Positions 32,534 to 41,738 of a stretch of 64,000 nucleotides of DNA are shown piece after piece. Where the stretch lies: positions 3,075,715 through 3,139,714 of the forward strand of contig NZ_KI913949.1 in assembly GCF_000332095.2 (NCBI RefSeq), written 5' to 3'. Under the pieces are notes generated by a model. The model ran no database searches. It saw only the letters and a program-made list of their open reading frames with translations, and had not been told where the DNA came from. Source of the DNA: Leptolyngbya sp. PCC 6406 (GTDB lineage Bacteria; Cyanobacteriota; Cyanobacteriia; Phormidesmidales; Phormidesmidaceae). The position numbers were made by a program, and so were the translations under genes. Each line of letters begins with the position of its first letter. Position 1 is the stretch's first letter.

Positions 32534-33367
32534 ATGACTATCCAGTGGCAAGCGGCTCGGCAATATGAGGATATTCTCTACCACAAGGCCGAGGGCATCG
32601 CCAAAATCACCATCAACCGCCCCCACAAACGCAACGCCTTTCGTCCCAAGACGGTGGTGGAACTCTACGACGCCTTTGCCGATGCCCGCGAAGATACCAC
32701 CATTGGTGTTGTACTGCTGACGGGAGCCGGTCCACACACTGATGGGAAATACGCCTTCTGCGCCGGAGGGGATCAGAGTGTCCGGGGCAAGGGGGGCTAT
32801 GTGGACGAGGGGGGAATGCCTCGACTGAATGTACTGGACTTGCAGCGGTTGATTCGCTCCATGCCCAAGGTGGTAATTGCCCTCGTGGCCGGGTATGCCA
32901 TCGGGGGGGGGCATGTCCTGCATGTGATCTGTGACCTGACCATCGCGGCGGAGAATGCCGTCTTTGGCCAGACGGGACCGAAGGTAGGCAGCTTTGATGG
33001 TGGCTTTGGGGCAGGCTATTTAGCGCGGAGCGTGGGACAAAAAAAAGCACGGGAAATTTGGTTTCTCTGCCGCCAGTACAGCGCCCAGGATGCGCTAGAG
33101 ATGGGCTTGGTGAATACGGTGGTGCCAGTAGACGAGTTGGAACTAGAGGGGGTGCAGTGGGCGCGGGAAATTTTGCAAAAGAGCCCAATGGCCATCCGCT
33201 GTTTGAAGGCGGCCTTTAATGCGGACTGTGATGGGCAGGCAGGTATTCAGGAACTCGCGGGGAATGCCACCCTGCTCTACTACATGACGGAGGAGGGAGC
33301 AGAGGGCAAGCAGGCATTTCTAGACAAGCGATCGCCAGACTTTGGCCCCTATCCCTGGTTGCCCTAA
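32534..33367 (+). CDS. menB: 1,4-dihydroxy-2-naphthoyl-CoA synthase
   Basis: A 277-residue crotonase-fold enzyme. It has the MenB-specific [17 protein letters not shown] start, the oxyanion-hole segment [10 protein letters not shown], a second hole at [20 protein letters not shown], and [18 protein letters not shown]. It closes the second ring of the naphthoquinone; in cyanobacteria the product is phylloquinone of photosystem I. Its stop overlaps the convergent usp gene by four bases. Confidence 0.95.
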   Translation: MTIQWQAARQYEDILYHKAEGIAKITINRPHKRNAFRPKTVVELYDAFADAREDTTIGVVLLTGAGPHTDGKYAFCAGGDQSVRGKGGYVDEGGMPRLNVLDLQRLIRSMPKVVIALVAGYAIGGGHVLHVICDLTIAAENAVFGQTGPKVGSFDGGFGAGYLARSVGQKKAREIWFLCRQYSAQDALEMGLVNTVVPVDELELEGVQWAREILQKSPMAIRCLKAAFNADCDGQAGIQELAGNATLLYYMTEEGAEGKQAFLDKRSPDFGPYPWLP

Positions 33368-34251
33368 CGGGATTTGCGATCGGGGATGTAGAGGACGGGA
33401 TGCCAACTGCGGCGTAGAATTTCCCGCGTCAGGCTGGGGGCAGACCAGCGCATGAAGCCGCCAGCGCTACCGTGGCAGGCCGCGATCGCGCAGATATCGT
33501 ACTCCTCCGCCGCCCGCATAATCTCTTCCAGGGGATCCCCTTGTTTGACCAGCGTCTCTACAGTGACACCATGATCGCGCAGGCCAGTGCCCAAATGATC
33601 GAGCTTTTTCTTAGCCGCTTCCAGGGGATGGTCTCCTCGCATCTCTTCTCGGATGGCATCATCCACCACCCACACTGCCAAACAGCGATCCAGCACCCGG
33701 TTTTCTTCCGGGTCTGCTAAATGGTGCTGAAGATTGTCAATCAACCGCTCAGCGCTCTCGCTACCGTCGTAGGGAATCAGCAGATAGCGAAATAAGTTAC
33801 GACAGCGCAGATCCAACTCCCCCAGGGTATAGGTGGAAAGTAACTGGGGCCGTAGGATCAGCAGGGGCACCGGAGTCCGGTCCACCAGCCCCATCGTAGT
33901 GCTACCAAATAATTTCTCCGTCAGCAGACTCCGGGTCGGCATTCCCAGCACCACCACATCAGCCTTCTGACTTTCTACCTGGCGTAGGATGTTGTCACTA
34001 GGTCGCCCCGACATCACTTGCACCTCCACCTCGGCCCCCGCTGGCACATCCGCTAGGAGCGCCTCTAGACGCTGGTGGGCCTCAGCCATAGCCTCCTCAT
34101 CTACCCGAGGAATGGAGCGATCACTCTGGACGGCTACATTATGGAAAAATGTAATGTGCCTCAGTCCCCCCGCAACCAGACTAGGCATTACTTGGGCGAG
34201 GCGATGTAGACCATCCGAAAAATCGGTACAGATCAAAGCACGCTGAAACAT
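33364..34251 (-). CDS. two-domain universal stress protein
   Basis: A 295-residue protein made of two Usp domains (about 1-140 and 155-293). The first keeps [33 protein letters not shown], a G-2X-G-9X-G(S/T)-like nucleotide loop in altered form, and the second has [14 protein letters not shown] and [17 protein letters not shown]. These bind ATP or remain structural in stress survival. It is convergent with menB, with overlapping stops. Confidence 0.88.
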   Translation of the reverse strand: MFQRALICTDFSDGLHRLAQVMPSLVAGGLRHITFFHNVAVQSDRSIPRVDEEAMAEAHQRLEALLADVPAGAEVEVQVMSGRPSDNILRQVESQKADVVVLGMPTRSLLTEKLFGSTTMGLVDRTPVPLLILRPQLLSTYTLGELDLRCRNLFRYLLIPYDGSESAERLIDNLQHHLADPEENRVLDRCLAVWVVDDAIREEMRGDHPLEAAKKKLDHLGTGLRDHGVTVETLVKQGDPLEEIMRAAEEYDICAIAACHGSAGGFMRWSAPSLTREILRRSWHPVLYIPDRKSR

Positions 34252-34530
34252 GGTAGGCGGCGCGTCCTATGGACAGTTGCGTCATTATAATGATGCATCT
34301 AGCAACGTTCCAGCAAATAACCATGGCTTCAGCTCGGGGCTTACACTCAATGGTCTCTGGATGAACGCCTCAAAGAAAAAAGATCTACACGGGTTTTAAG
34401 TGTCTAGATAGAACCTGGATAGAAGTAGACGCCCCATCATCCCCAGCTCGTTTCTCGCGGAACCAAGCAAGAGAGGGAGGTGGCTACTCAACCAGAATTA
34501 ACTGGAACGCAGAAAACAGCACCTCAAACC

Positions 34531-34725
34531 CTAGGCAACCTGGGGAGGCTCTAGCCCCCACTCGTGCTTCAGGAAGGTCTTGTACATGCTTTCCCGCATC
34601 ATCATCTGCCCATAGAGCTTGACCAGAAAGTCTTGGGCCTGCTCCCGGCTCATTTTCTGAACCTGGGTTTCAAAGGACCGCAAGTTAAACTGCTGCTCTA
34701 GAGAGAGGGACAGTTGGTCATCCAT
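34531..34725 (-). CDS. nblA: phycobilisome degradation protein NblA
   Basis: A 64-residue protein from MDDQLSLSLEQQFNLRSFE (ATG at 34725). It shows the NblA pattern LEQQFxLRxFExQVQKxSREQAQxxLVxLYxQMMxR and the final YKTFLKHEW. NblA is a small helical-hairpin proteolysis adaptor that attaches to phycobilisomes and directs them to Clp protease on nutrient starvation, so this organism almost certainly has phycobilisomes. The longer open frame upstream is not part of the gene. A GGTGGAG sequence lies in front of the ATG. Confidence 0.92.
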   Translation of the reverse strand: MDDQLSLSLEQQFNLRSFETQVQKMSREQAQDFLVKLYGQMMMRESMYKTFLKHEWGLEPPQVA

Positions 34726-35235
34726 AACACTCACTCCACCTTGAGAGACAACCAGCAGTAGCAAGCGCCATCGCTGTACTGCCATTGGGCGAGGCTTCCA
34801 GCAGCGTGCTACCTGCGGAAAGCTTAGCCATGGCAATAATCTTACAAAATATTTCAAGCGTTTGACAAATTGGTTACTTTTAGGTGCAAAACTTTCGTCA
34901 AAAGATAAAGATTCTTTCTGGCCTCTGAGTTGAAGCTGTTGTAGCAAGGGCATTCGCGGAAAAAGGCTCACTCTGAACCCCAAAAGCCAGAACCCGTCCA
35001 TCTCAGCGCGTTCCATTTTGTCAAGCATTCCCTGCGGATTGTCAGGGCTTTTCTACACTGATAGGGGGTAGTAGCCCTTGAACAGATCTAAGCAGCCGCC
35101 AGTCTGATTAGGTCAAGACTGGGAGCGAATTTGCTTTGGCACGAAGCATCAGAGAGGTGCCTGGTGTCTTCAGCAAGTGGCCCAAAGCCATACCAATCCC
35201 GACATCAGGGGTATTTTGTGATCCTTCAAAGACTT
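34726..35235. other. gap containing the nblA upstream region and a protein-like repeat
   Basis: The first 250 bases hold the promoter region of nblA on the minus strand, with AT-rich stretches near 34835-34925. The later part (35110-35195) matches a stretch before sigC at 41430-41513 and looks like a coding relic (see the findings). Confidence 0.5.
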
Positions 35236-35958
35236 ATGGCGCGTAAAAAAAAGGTTAGTTTATCCCTAACGCCCGCCGCTGTGGCGGTTTTAGATGAGTT
35301 AGCGACTCATACCGAGTTATCCCGATCGGCTTTGGTGGAGAGTCTGGTTCAGGGCCAGGGGACAGTGATGGCGACAGAACCCCAGTGGGCAGTACGTTTG
35401 GTGTCCGACCCGGCAGGCATGACCGTGGTCGAGAGGCTTCCTTTGGACCGGGCTCTGACCATCGCGCCGGAGATCTTGGATGCCCCTGAATCCCCAAGAT
35501 TAGTCGCAGATACAGGCAAGGATATAGCCATTGATTCAGCATCAGAGACACCCGAGGCGCTCACGGGGGAATCTCCTGTTATGGTCCCCGCTTCCCCAGA
35601 TCCGGAAGAGTCACCCGAGGCGCTAATGGGGGAATCTCCTGTTATGGTCCCTGCTTCCCCAGATCCAGAACTATTGGCCCTGCGGCAACAGGTGGCGGAC
35701 CTCCAAGCCCAACGGTTGGCGGCCCCATCTGCCCTTGCTCCGCCAGTAGTAGCGGTATTCGCTGCGCCCGATCCGGTGCCTGCTTTACAACAGCAACTCC
35801 TGGCCGCGATCGCAACCCAATCCGCCCTCAGAGCTGAAGTCCAGGCCCAGCAGCAAGAATTAACCCAACTCCGGCAAGATCTGGCTCACCAGCAGTCCTT
35901 GGCGGCGGTGGGAGAGCGGCAGTTAAACAAATGGCGGCACCAGACCTTTTCTCGCTAA
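35236..35958 (+). CDS. ribbon-helix-helix protein with coiled-coil tail
   Basis: About 240 residues from MARKKKVSLSLTPAAVAVLD. The first 45 residues match a ribbon-helix-helix DNA-binding unit (KVSLSLTPAAVAVLDELATHT, ELSRSALVESLV). The middle is a disordered, proline- and glutamate-rich linker with a near-perfect duplication of 21 residues (GESPVMVPASPDPE occurs twice, 63 bp apart). The last 100 residues are a glutamine-rich coiled coil. It may be a DNA-organising or regulatory protein; I know no named family beyond the RHH part. Confidence 0.75.
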   Translation: MARKKKVSLSLTPAAVAVLDELATHTELSRSALVESLVQGQGTVMATEPQWAVRLVSDPAGMTVVERLPLDRALTIAPEILDAPESPRLVADTGKDIAIDSASETPEALTGESPVMVPASPDPEESPEALMGESPVMVPASPDPELLALRQQVADLQAQRLAAPSALAPPVVAVFAAPDPVPALQQQLLAAIATQSALRAEVQAQQQELTQLRQDLAHQQSLAAVGERQLNKWRHQTFSR

Positions 35959-36019
35959 GGCTTTCCTTCTGCGCCCCCTGCTAAGGGACTCACAGGAAAA
36001 TAAGGTAACCGCTGATCCC

Positions 36020-36253
36020 TTACTCCTCCATCAAGGTTTCAATCAAGAGATCTACCTGCTGCTGTTTTTCCTGCAAAAAAGCCTCACACTGACGCAATTC
36101 AGTGACGGCAGCCTCAAAGGTCTCAAAGATCGTCGCCAGGGGCAGATCACCCTGCTCTAGACGGGCAACGGTTTCCTCAACGTGGGCGACCGCCTGCTCA
36201 TAGGTCCAATTGGGATCAGGGGCGCAGGATTCGGAAGTGCGGGATTTAGCCAT
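36020..36253 (-). CDS. xseB: exodeoxyribonuclease VII small subunit
   Basis: A 77-residue protein with the XseB pattern TYEQAVAHVEETVARLEQGDLPL followed by a helix with FEAAVTELRQCEAFL. Several small subunits wrap each XseA in the enzyme that degrades single-stranded DNA. It lies 112 bp after xseA on the same strand, as an operon partner. Confidence 0.93.
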   Translation of the reverse strand: MAKSRTSESCAPDPNWTYEQAVAHVEETVARLEQGDLPLATIFETFEAAVTELRQCEAFLQEKQQQVDLLIETLMEE

Positions 36254-36365
36254 GGAGATTGATTAAGCGTGATATTAGGAGATAGAAACGTTGCAGAGGA
36301 TATGGAAATCCTTGACGAAGCCCTTGACGCGAAATCAGCGGCGGTAGACCTTGGAAGGACTGAAA

Positions 36366-37643
36366 TCATCCTCGATCATCCCCTGTCGGGGGCGGTTGAG
36401 CCTCGTGAGCAGAATGCACAGCGCTGACTTGGGCCGTGACGGCCCCGACCCCAAGCTGAATGTGGAGGGTGTCCCCCACCTGGACCTGATCCACGTGGGC
36501 CACCACAGTATTTGTCTGAGGCTGACGCACGAGGGCATAGCCTCGGCGCAACACGGCCTCCGGATCCAAGCTTTGCAGGGTCTGCCCAAGGGCATCACAG
36601 TGGCGCTGGGCTGACTGGAGTTCATAGCGCACCCGCTGAACCCAGCGCTGTCTCAACCACCCTAGTCGCTGTTGCTCCTGTTCGAGGTGCTGATCTAGCC
36701 GCAGTTGCCCCAGACGGCGGCGGGCGTCTGCTACACGCTCGTAGTGCATTTGCATCGCCGATTGGAAGGTGGTCATTGCCTGCTGACGGCGCTGGCAATG
36801 GGCTTGCCACAAATCCCCTAGGGCTGGCACCGCCTGCTCCGCTGCCGCTGTGGGGGTATGGGCACAGCAATCGGCGGCCAGATCCGCCAGGGACTTGTCC
36901 CGATGGTGTCCGATGCCCGTAATCACCGGCACCGGACAGGTGACGATGGCCCGCACGACCCGTTCATCATCGAAACAGTCCAGATCCTCCCGTGCCCCGC
37001 CCCCCCGCGCCAGGATGACCAATTCGGCCCGTCCATCTTGGGCGACAAGGTCCATTGCCCGCGCGATCGCAGCGGGCGCTTGGTGGCCCTGTACGATGGC
37101 AGGGGCTAGGAGCACCCGCAGCCCCGGATACCGTTCTCCCAGGGTGCGCTGGATGTCGCCCCAGGCAGCAGCCTGAGGTGAGGTGACCACGGCGATGGTT
37201 TGGGGATAGCGGGGCAGAGGTCGTTTGTGCTCAGGGTCAAAGAGCCCTTCTGCCTGAAGGCGATCCTGGAGTTGTTGTCGCCGCAGAGCTTGGAGACCCG
37301 CCCCCGCTGGCAACAGTTGAAACACCATCAATTGATACGTACTGCGCTGGGGGTAGAGTCGCACCTGCCCCAACACCAATACCTGCTCTCCAGGAGTGGG
37401 ATCGGCAGCTAAACGCGATCGCAGCGATCGCCACGCCACACACTGAACCGCCGCCGTGCCATCTGGCTCCTGGAGCGTAAAAAAGAGATGACCGCCCCGG
37501 TCACTGGCACTGGACACCTCCCCCATAACCCAAAGGCGCAACAGGTGTTCATCCTGGGCAATTAAATCCTGGAGGTAGGCGGTCAACCCTCCTACACTCA
37601 GGGTTTCCGCCGGAAGCGTAACAGTATTATCGGAATACATCAT
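36366..37643 (-). CDS. xseA: exodeoxyribonuclease VII large subunit
   Basis: A 425-residue protein. It has the N-terminal OB fold (LWVMGEVSSASDRGGHLFFTL), the catalytic core with KRPLPRYPQTIAVVTSPQAAAWGDI, RGGGAREDLDCFDDERVVRAI and GHHRDKSLADLAAD, and the coiled-coil stem and C-terminal GYALVRQ segment. It trims single-stranded ends in mismatch and double-strand-break repair. It is divergent from recA, with a palindrome in the shared upstream region. Confidence 0.95.
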   Translation of the reverse strand: MMYSDNTVTLPAETLSVGGLTAYLQDLIAQDEHLLRLWVMGEVSSASDRGGHLFFTLQEPDGTAAVQCVAWRSLRSRLAADPTPGEQVLVLGQVRLYPQRSTYQLMVFQLLPAGAGLQALRRQQLQDRLQAEGLFDPEHKRPLPRYPQTIAVVTSPQAAAWGDIQRTLGERYPGLRVLLAPAIVQGHQAPAAIARAMDLVAQDGRAELVILARGGGAREDLDCFDDERVVRAIVTCPVPVITGIGHHRDKSLADLAADCCAHTPTAAAEQAVPALGDLWQAHCQRRQQAMTTFQSAMQMHYERVADARRRLGQLRLDQHLEQEQQRLGWLRQRWVQRVRYELQSAQRHCDALGQTLQSLDPEAVLRRGYALVRQPQTNTVVAHVDQVQVGDTLHIQLGVGAVTAQVSAVHSAHEAQPPPTGDDRG

Positions 37644-37694
37644 GCCTAGGAAAACACCCTTAGACCATCCCTATCAGAATACCCCGAGATTTTA

Positions 37695-37710
37695 GTACAA
37701 ACGTATGTAC
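37695..37710. promoter_or_regulatory. 16-bp palindrome between xseA and recA (candidate SOS-type operator)
   Basis: GTACAAACGTATGTAC is a near-perfect palindrome (GTACAwACGTwTGTAC), 52 bases from the xseA start and 94 from the recA start. Cyanobacterial LexA boxes have GTAC half-sites, but with a shorter spacing than the eight bases here, so the binding protein is uncertain. The site could control both repair genes. Confidence 0.5.
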
Positions 37711-37803
37711 AATTAAAGAACTCAATCCCTGGGATTATGGTTAAACTAACCCTGATCTGTTTCCCTTGGCCCCTAACCCACGAGACACCGAACCTAACTT
37801 CCC

Positions 37804-38850
37804 ATGGCTAAAACCACCACTGGCAACTCCGAGAAGGAAAAAGCCCTGACCATGGTGCTCAACCAAATTGAGCGCAACTTCGGCAAAGGGGCCATCATGC
37901 GATTGGGCGATGCCAGTCGCATGAAGGTAGAGACCATCCCCACCGGAGCCCTCACCCTCGATCTGGCCCTAGGGGGCGGCTTACCCAAGGGCCGCGTTAT
38001 TGAAATCTACGGCCCAGAAAGTTCCGGGAAAACCACCCTTGCCCTCCATGCCTTGGCGGAGGTTCAAAAACTGGGGGGCACCGCCGCCTTTGTGGATGCC
38101 GAGCACGCCCTAGACCCCGAATATTCCGAGGCTCTGGGGGTAAACGTGGCAGACCTGCTGGTCTCCCAGCCCGATACGGGGGAAGCTGCCCTAGAAATTG
38201 TGGATCAATTGGTACGCTCCTCCGCCATTGATTTAGTAGTGGTAGACTCCGTGGCCGCCCTGGTTCCCCGTGCCGAGATTGAGGGAGAAATGGGGGATTC
38301 CCACGTTGGTTTGCAGGCCCGCCTCATGAGTCAGGCACTGCGAAAAATCACCGGCAGCATTGGCAAGTCTGGCTGCACCGTCATTTTTCTGAACCAGCTC
38401 CGGCAGAAGATCGGCGTTGTCTATGGTAATCCTGAAACCACCACAGGGGGGAATGCCCTGAAATTCTATGCTTCGGTACGTCTTGACATTCGCCGGATTC
38501 AAACCCTGAAGAAGGGGACGGAGGAATACGGCATCCGGGCCAAGGTTAAGGTGGCTAAAAACAAGGTGGCCCCACCCTTTCGGATCGCTGAGTTTGATGT
38601 CATTTTCGGCCAGGGTATCTCGACCCTAGGCTGCATCATGGATCTGGCGGAGCAACACGCGGTAGTGGTCCGTAAGGGAGCTTGGTACAGCTATAAGGGC
38701 GAAAATATCAGCCAGGGGCGAGACAATGCCATTCGTCTGTTAGAAGAGAAGCCGGAACTGGCCAAGGAATTGGAAGCTCTTGTGCGGGAAAAACTTGCCA
38801 TAGGCCGCACTAGCATTCCCACAGAACCCGTAGCAGACGAGGAAGAGTAA
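37804..38850 (+). CDS. recA: recombinase RecA
   Basis: A 348-residue protein of normal length. It has the Walker [10 protein letters not shown], the MAW segment at [13 protein letters not shown], Walker [11 protein letters not shown], the L1 loop and the L2 loop [20 protein letters not shown], and the acidic C-terminus. RecA forms filaments on single-stranded DNA for strand exchange. The ATG at 37804 gives [16 protein letters not shown] thioredoxin-like gene starts four bases after the stop, so the two are likely co-transcribed. Confidence 0.97.
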   Translation: MAKTTTGNSEKEKALTMVLNQIERNFGKGAIMRLGDASRMKVETIPTGALTLDLALGGGLPKGRVIEIYGPESSGKTTLALHALAEVQKLGGTAAFVDAEHALDPEYSEALGVNVADLLVSQPDTGEAALEIVDQLVRSSAIDLVVVDSVAALVPRAEIEGEMGDSHVGLQARLMSQALRKITGSIGKSGCTVIFLNQLRQKIGVVYGNPETTTGGNALKFYASVRLDIRRIQTLKKGTEEYGIRAKVKVAKNKVAPPFRIAEFDVIFGQGISTLGCIMDLAEQHAVVVRKGAWYSYKGENISQGRDNAIRLLEEKPELAKELEALVREKLAIGRTSIPTEPVADEEE

Positions 38851-38854
38851 AGCC

Positions 38855-39430
38855 ATGGCTATGGTCAGTTCCACCATGCTGACGCTAGGTACCCCGGCCC
38901 CCGAGTTTCACCTGCCGGATGTGGTCTCCGGTGAGACGATCACCCTAGCCACCTTCGCTGACAAAGCCGCTCTTGTGGTTATGTTCATCTGCAAGCACTG
39001 CCCCTTCGTCAAGCATGTCCAGGGAGAATTGGTCCGATTGGGGCAAGACTACGGTCCCAAAAATGTGGGCATTGTCGCCATTAGTGCCAACAGCGTCCAG
39101 ACCCATCCCCAGGATGGTCCTGAGCACCTGAAGGCGATGGCGCTAGAGCTGGGGTTTACCTTTCCCCTCTGTTACGACGAGTCCCAGGCTACGGCCAAAG
39201 CCTACACTGCTGCCTGTACACCGGATTTCTTTCTTTTTGATCGCGATCGCGACTTGGTCTATCGTGGTCAACTGGATAGCAGCCGTCCCAGCAACGGCTT
39301 GCCCGTCACTGGTGCAGACCTGCGGGCCGCCCTAGATCAGGTAATTGCAGGGCAACCGGTTTCCCCCGACCAGAAACCCAGTATCGGCTGCAATATCAAA
39401 TGGACACCGGGGAACGAGCCGAACTATTAA
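38855..39430 (+). CDS. thioredoxin-family protein (peroxiredoxin-like)
   Basis: A 191-residue thioredoxin-fold protein. The active site is CKHCPFVKH (CxxC, about residue 45), followed by VAISANSVQTHPQDGPEHL, the AAALGF-like helix and the resolving strand GFTFPLCYDESQATAKAY. This matches the cyanobacterial AhpC/TSA-like group with a CKHCPF motif, probably a disulfide reductase or peroxidase. It shares the recA transcript by position. Confidence 0.85.
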   Translation: MAMVSSTMLTLGTPAPEFHLPDVVSGETITLATFADKAALVVMFICKHCPFVKHVQGELVRLGQDYGPKNVGIVAISANSVQTHPQDGPEHLKAMALELGFTFPLCYDESQATAKAYTAACTPDFFLFDRDRDLVYRGQLDSSRPSNGLPVTGADLRAALDQVIAGQPVSPDQKPSIGCNIKWTPGNEPNY

Positions 39431-39817
39431 GCCTTCGCAGAATGGCATTGATTCCTTCAATCAACTTTCATGAAGTCCCCTTGAAGGGATCACAGTCTCC
39501 GTAAAGAGTTGGTTCAGAGATCGGGTTTAGTCCATTTAGGATATTTTTTGTTGAGTGGCCATTGCTATATTGGCGAACAGGGCTCACCCCCAGCCCACAG
39601 ATTGCGAGCAAATCGGGATGGCCCTAAAGACCGCTCTAGCCCCTTCGGGGCGACTACGCCAATGACCTCTTCGCAGGCAAGATTCACCCCCATCGGGAAT
39701 GTTCCTGAGACAGGGTGAAGCTGCCCTGAGCCCCCCACTCCTCACCCTTGATGGGTATAGGGATACCTTCCGAGTGGGCAACCTAGAGATCAAGCCATCA
39801 CACTGTACAGACGTTCC
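39431..39817. other. intergenic gap
   Basis: No gene is visible in these 387 bases. There is a GC-rich short module (GCCCCTTCGGGGCGAC) near 39645 of the common palindromic type, and nothing I can call a promoter with confidence. Confidence 0.5.
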
Positions 39818-40276
39818 GTGTTACGGACCCTGGAGGACATTGTCACCGTGCCTAGAACAGAAGAACGAATCCAAACCCCCTCTACCCTGCCCATGCCCGC
39901 CATTGCCCCTAAGAGCGTCGCCGCCACCGAGCTGCGGCCCTGGGGTTCTTTTACGGTACTGGAAGAAGGCAGCCGCTACAAAATCAAGCGCATTGAGGTG
40001 AAGCCCGGTCACCGCCTCAGTCTGCAAATGCACCACCACCGCAGTGAACATTGGATCGTGGTTGCGGGTACCGCTAAGGTCACCTGTGGTGAGCAGGAAA
40101 TTTTGCTCACTGCCAACCAATCCACCTACGTCCCCCCCTGTACGACCCACCGTCTAGAGAACTCCGGCGTCATTCCCCTGATTCTGATCGAGGTCCAAAA
40201 TGGAGAATACCTGGGCGAAGACGACATCGTACGCTTCCAAGACGACTATGCCCGCACGAATCAGCATCAGAAATAA
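39818..40276 (+). CDS. cupin, mannose-6-phosphate isomerase type II C-terminal type
   Basis: About 152 residues from GTG 39818; a second GTG at 39848 is equally possible. A single cupin domain covers residues 35-140: [49 protein letters not shown], and [14 protein letters not shown], with metal-binding histidines and glutamate present. It lacks the nucleotidyltransferase domain of the bifunctional ManC enzymes, as in other stand-alone cyanobacterial versions. The likely role is mannose/fructose-6-phosphate isomerisation for envelope sugars. Confidence 0.85.
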   Translation: MLRTLEDIVTVPRTEERIQTPSTLPMPAIAPKSVAATELRPWGSFTVLEEGSRYKIKRIEVKPGHRLSLQMHHHRSEHWIVVAGTAKVTCGEQEILLTANQSTYVPPCTTHRLENSGVIPLILIEVQNGEYLGEDDIVRFQDDYARTNQHQK

Positions 40277-40665
40277 CCTTATATCAAGATATTCAGACAC
40301 GATAGTCGTCTAGTACCGCAGTGCGTAAATCAGCCCACTATTGTCGCCTCAGCCCAACATTTTCTGGTTCCCTCTCCCTGTGGGAGAGGGCTAGGGTGAG
40401 GGGCCGAGGTGTATCACGATAGAACGGTTAGGGTATTTACGCCGCAGAGTACTAGGTCCACCTGCGACTTTCCCACAACAAAGCCCCCAGCAGTATAGCT
40501 GGGGGCTTTGTTGTATCTTTTGTGTTTTTAAGTAGCCCTAGGGCGTGTGGATAATTAACGAGAAAACCCTTGCGGGGTAGACATGACCACGCCCGCCCTA
40601 CTGAAGCAAGCTAGGGGCTGTAACCGCCCCATAGCAAGGAATCTAGATTTGATTGTCCACAGACC
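40277..40665. other. gap between convergent genes with terminator and short repeats
   Basis: It holds the bidirectional hairpin at 40478-40511 and the CCCTCTCCCTGTGGGAGAGGG module (a strong palindrome near 40370-40392). No gene. Confidence 0.6.
40478..40511. terminator. bidirectional hairpin terminator
   Basis: ACAAAGCCCCCAGC and GCTGGGGGCTTTGT form a 14-bp perfect stem with a six-base loop, followed by a T-rich tract (TGTATCTTTTG). It lies between the convergent cupin and CHRD genes and can serve both. Confidence 0.75.
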
Positions 40666-41319
40666 CTAGTACTCCATCAAAATTGCCCGGAGTTCTCCGG
40701 CCCGATAGCGTGTCGTGTGCAGATCTACATAGAGCATGTTGTTATTCAGAGCCGCCACCTGCTCATCAGTGAGGGTGTACTCCCCTGTGGCGCTGCCGCC
40801 AGTTCCCATACTGTTGACCATGACATCCAGCGCGTACTGGAAAGGCCCATTTTCCATGGGGCTACCCCGGTGAATATGTAAGGCAGAGGTAATGTTGGGG
40901 TTAGGAGGATCCAACGGATCGGTGGCATAGTCCCGCAGGCCGCTAGACAACGCCCGGAAGCTCCCTCGCACAATGAGACGATTGCCTGCAAGGGCTGCCC
41001 CCACTGCACCACGGGCATCGGTTCTCACCCCCTTGGGAACAATCTCGCTACCGCTCATAACCGCCACATACTTCTTGAGCCCGCTGCTGGGAATCCCCTG
41101 GGCCAGGAATTCCAGTTCCGCAGCTTTGACATTCAGGTCGGCTTCCCTGGCCAACACATCCTGCACATTTAACATCTGAGCATCCCCAGGATTCTGGGAG
41201 GTGGGTGCCGTGAAACGAGTCACGACACTGCCAAAGGCAGGGGTTCCCAAACCGACGACTAGCAGAAAGCTCAGGATGGTCAATACGACCCCTTTGAGGC
41301 GAAGTTTGAATTGATTCAT
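40666..41319 (-). CDS. secreted CHRD-domain protein
   Basis: A 217-residue precursor with a signal peptide (about 1-30, ending GTPAFG). The CHRD domain spans about residues 83-215: YVAVMSGSEIVPKGVRTDARGAVG, the SALHIHRGSPMENGPF segment and the closing LHTTRYRAGELRAILM. The domain was named from chordin; in bacteria it occurs in exported, probably cell-surface proteins. Two sequence motifs repeat the His-x-Gly pattern. No operon partner. Confidence 0.85.
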   Translation of the reverse strand: MNQFKLRLKGVVLTILSFLLVVGLGTPAFGSVVTRFTAPTSQNPGDAQMLNVQDVLAREADLNVKAAELEFLAQGIPSSGLKKYVAVMSGSEIVPKGVRTDARGAVGAALAGNRLIVRGSFRALSSGLRDYATDPLDPPNPNITSALHIHRGSPMENGPFQYALDVMVNSMGTGGSATGEYTLTDEQVAALNNNMLYVDLHTTRYRAGELRAILMEY

Positions 41320-41738
41320 GGTTCTTAACCTTACTCAGTATCACAATCAGACCCGAGTTCACAGCAGCTTGCCCTGCCCTGGGTCGGCCCCAAAATCGTT
41401 AGGACAGCCGTTATCCAGTTAGGACAAGACTGCGAACCTATTTGCTGTGGTAAGTCTGTGGCAAGCAGTATCAGAGAGGTACCCGACCTCCTCGGCAAAT
41501 TGGCCAAGGCTGTAGCTATGAGAACTCAACCTTAAGTACGTCTCAAGGGGGGAATTGGATGTATCGACGGGCAAATTTAAGGACAGGTTAGTAGGGAGGG
41601 CGGTCAGATTTTGGCCAGATTGCAGCAACACTGTCAGGAAACTGGGGATAACAGCGAGTAGATCCAATCATCATAATTTTTGCCCCACCCGTCGGAGTAT
41701 GGCTTAGCTACAGCCCTAGCCTCCTAGAGGCCAATCCG
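41320..41738. other. gap upstream of sigC with a protein-like repeat
   Basis: The segment 41430-41535 resembles 35110-35195 and reads SIREVPDLLGKLAKAV in one frame, ending in MRTQP and a stop. It is probably a relic or tiny gene. The rest shows no feature. Confidence 0.45.

Noticed and set aside
35131-35235. N-terminal extension of the ribbon-helix-helix protein
   Set aside because: The RHH fold begins at MARKKK (35236); the upstream part overlaps the repeated relic and is in another frame from its conserved reading.
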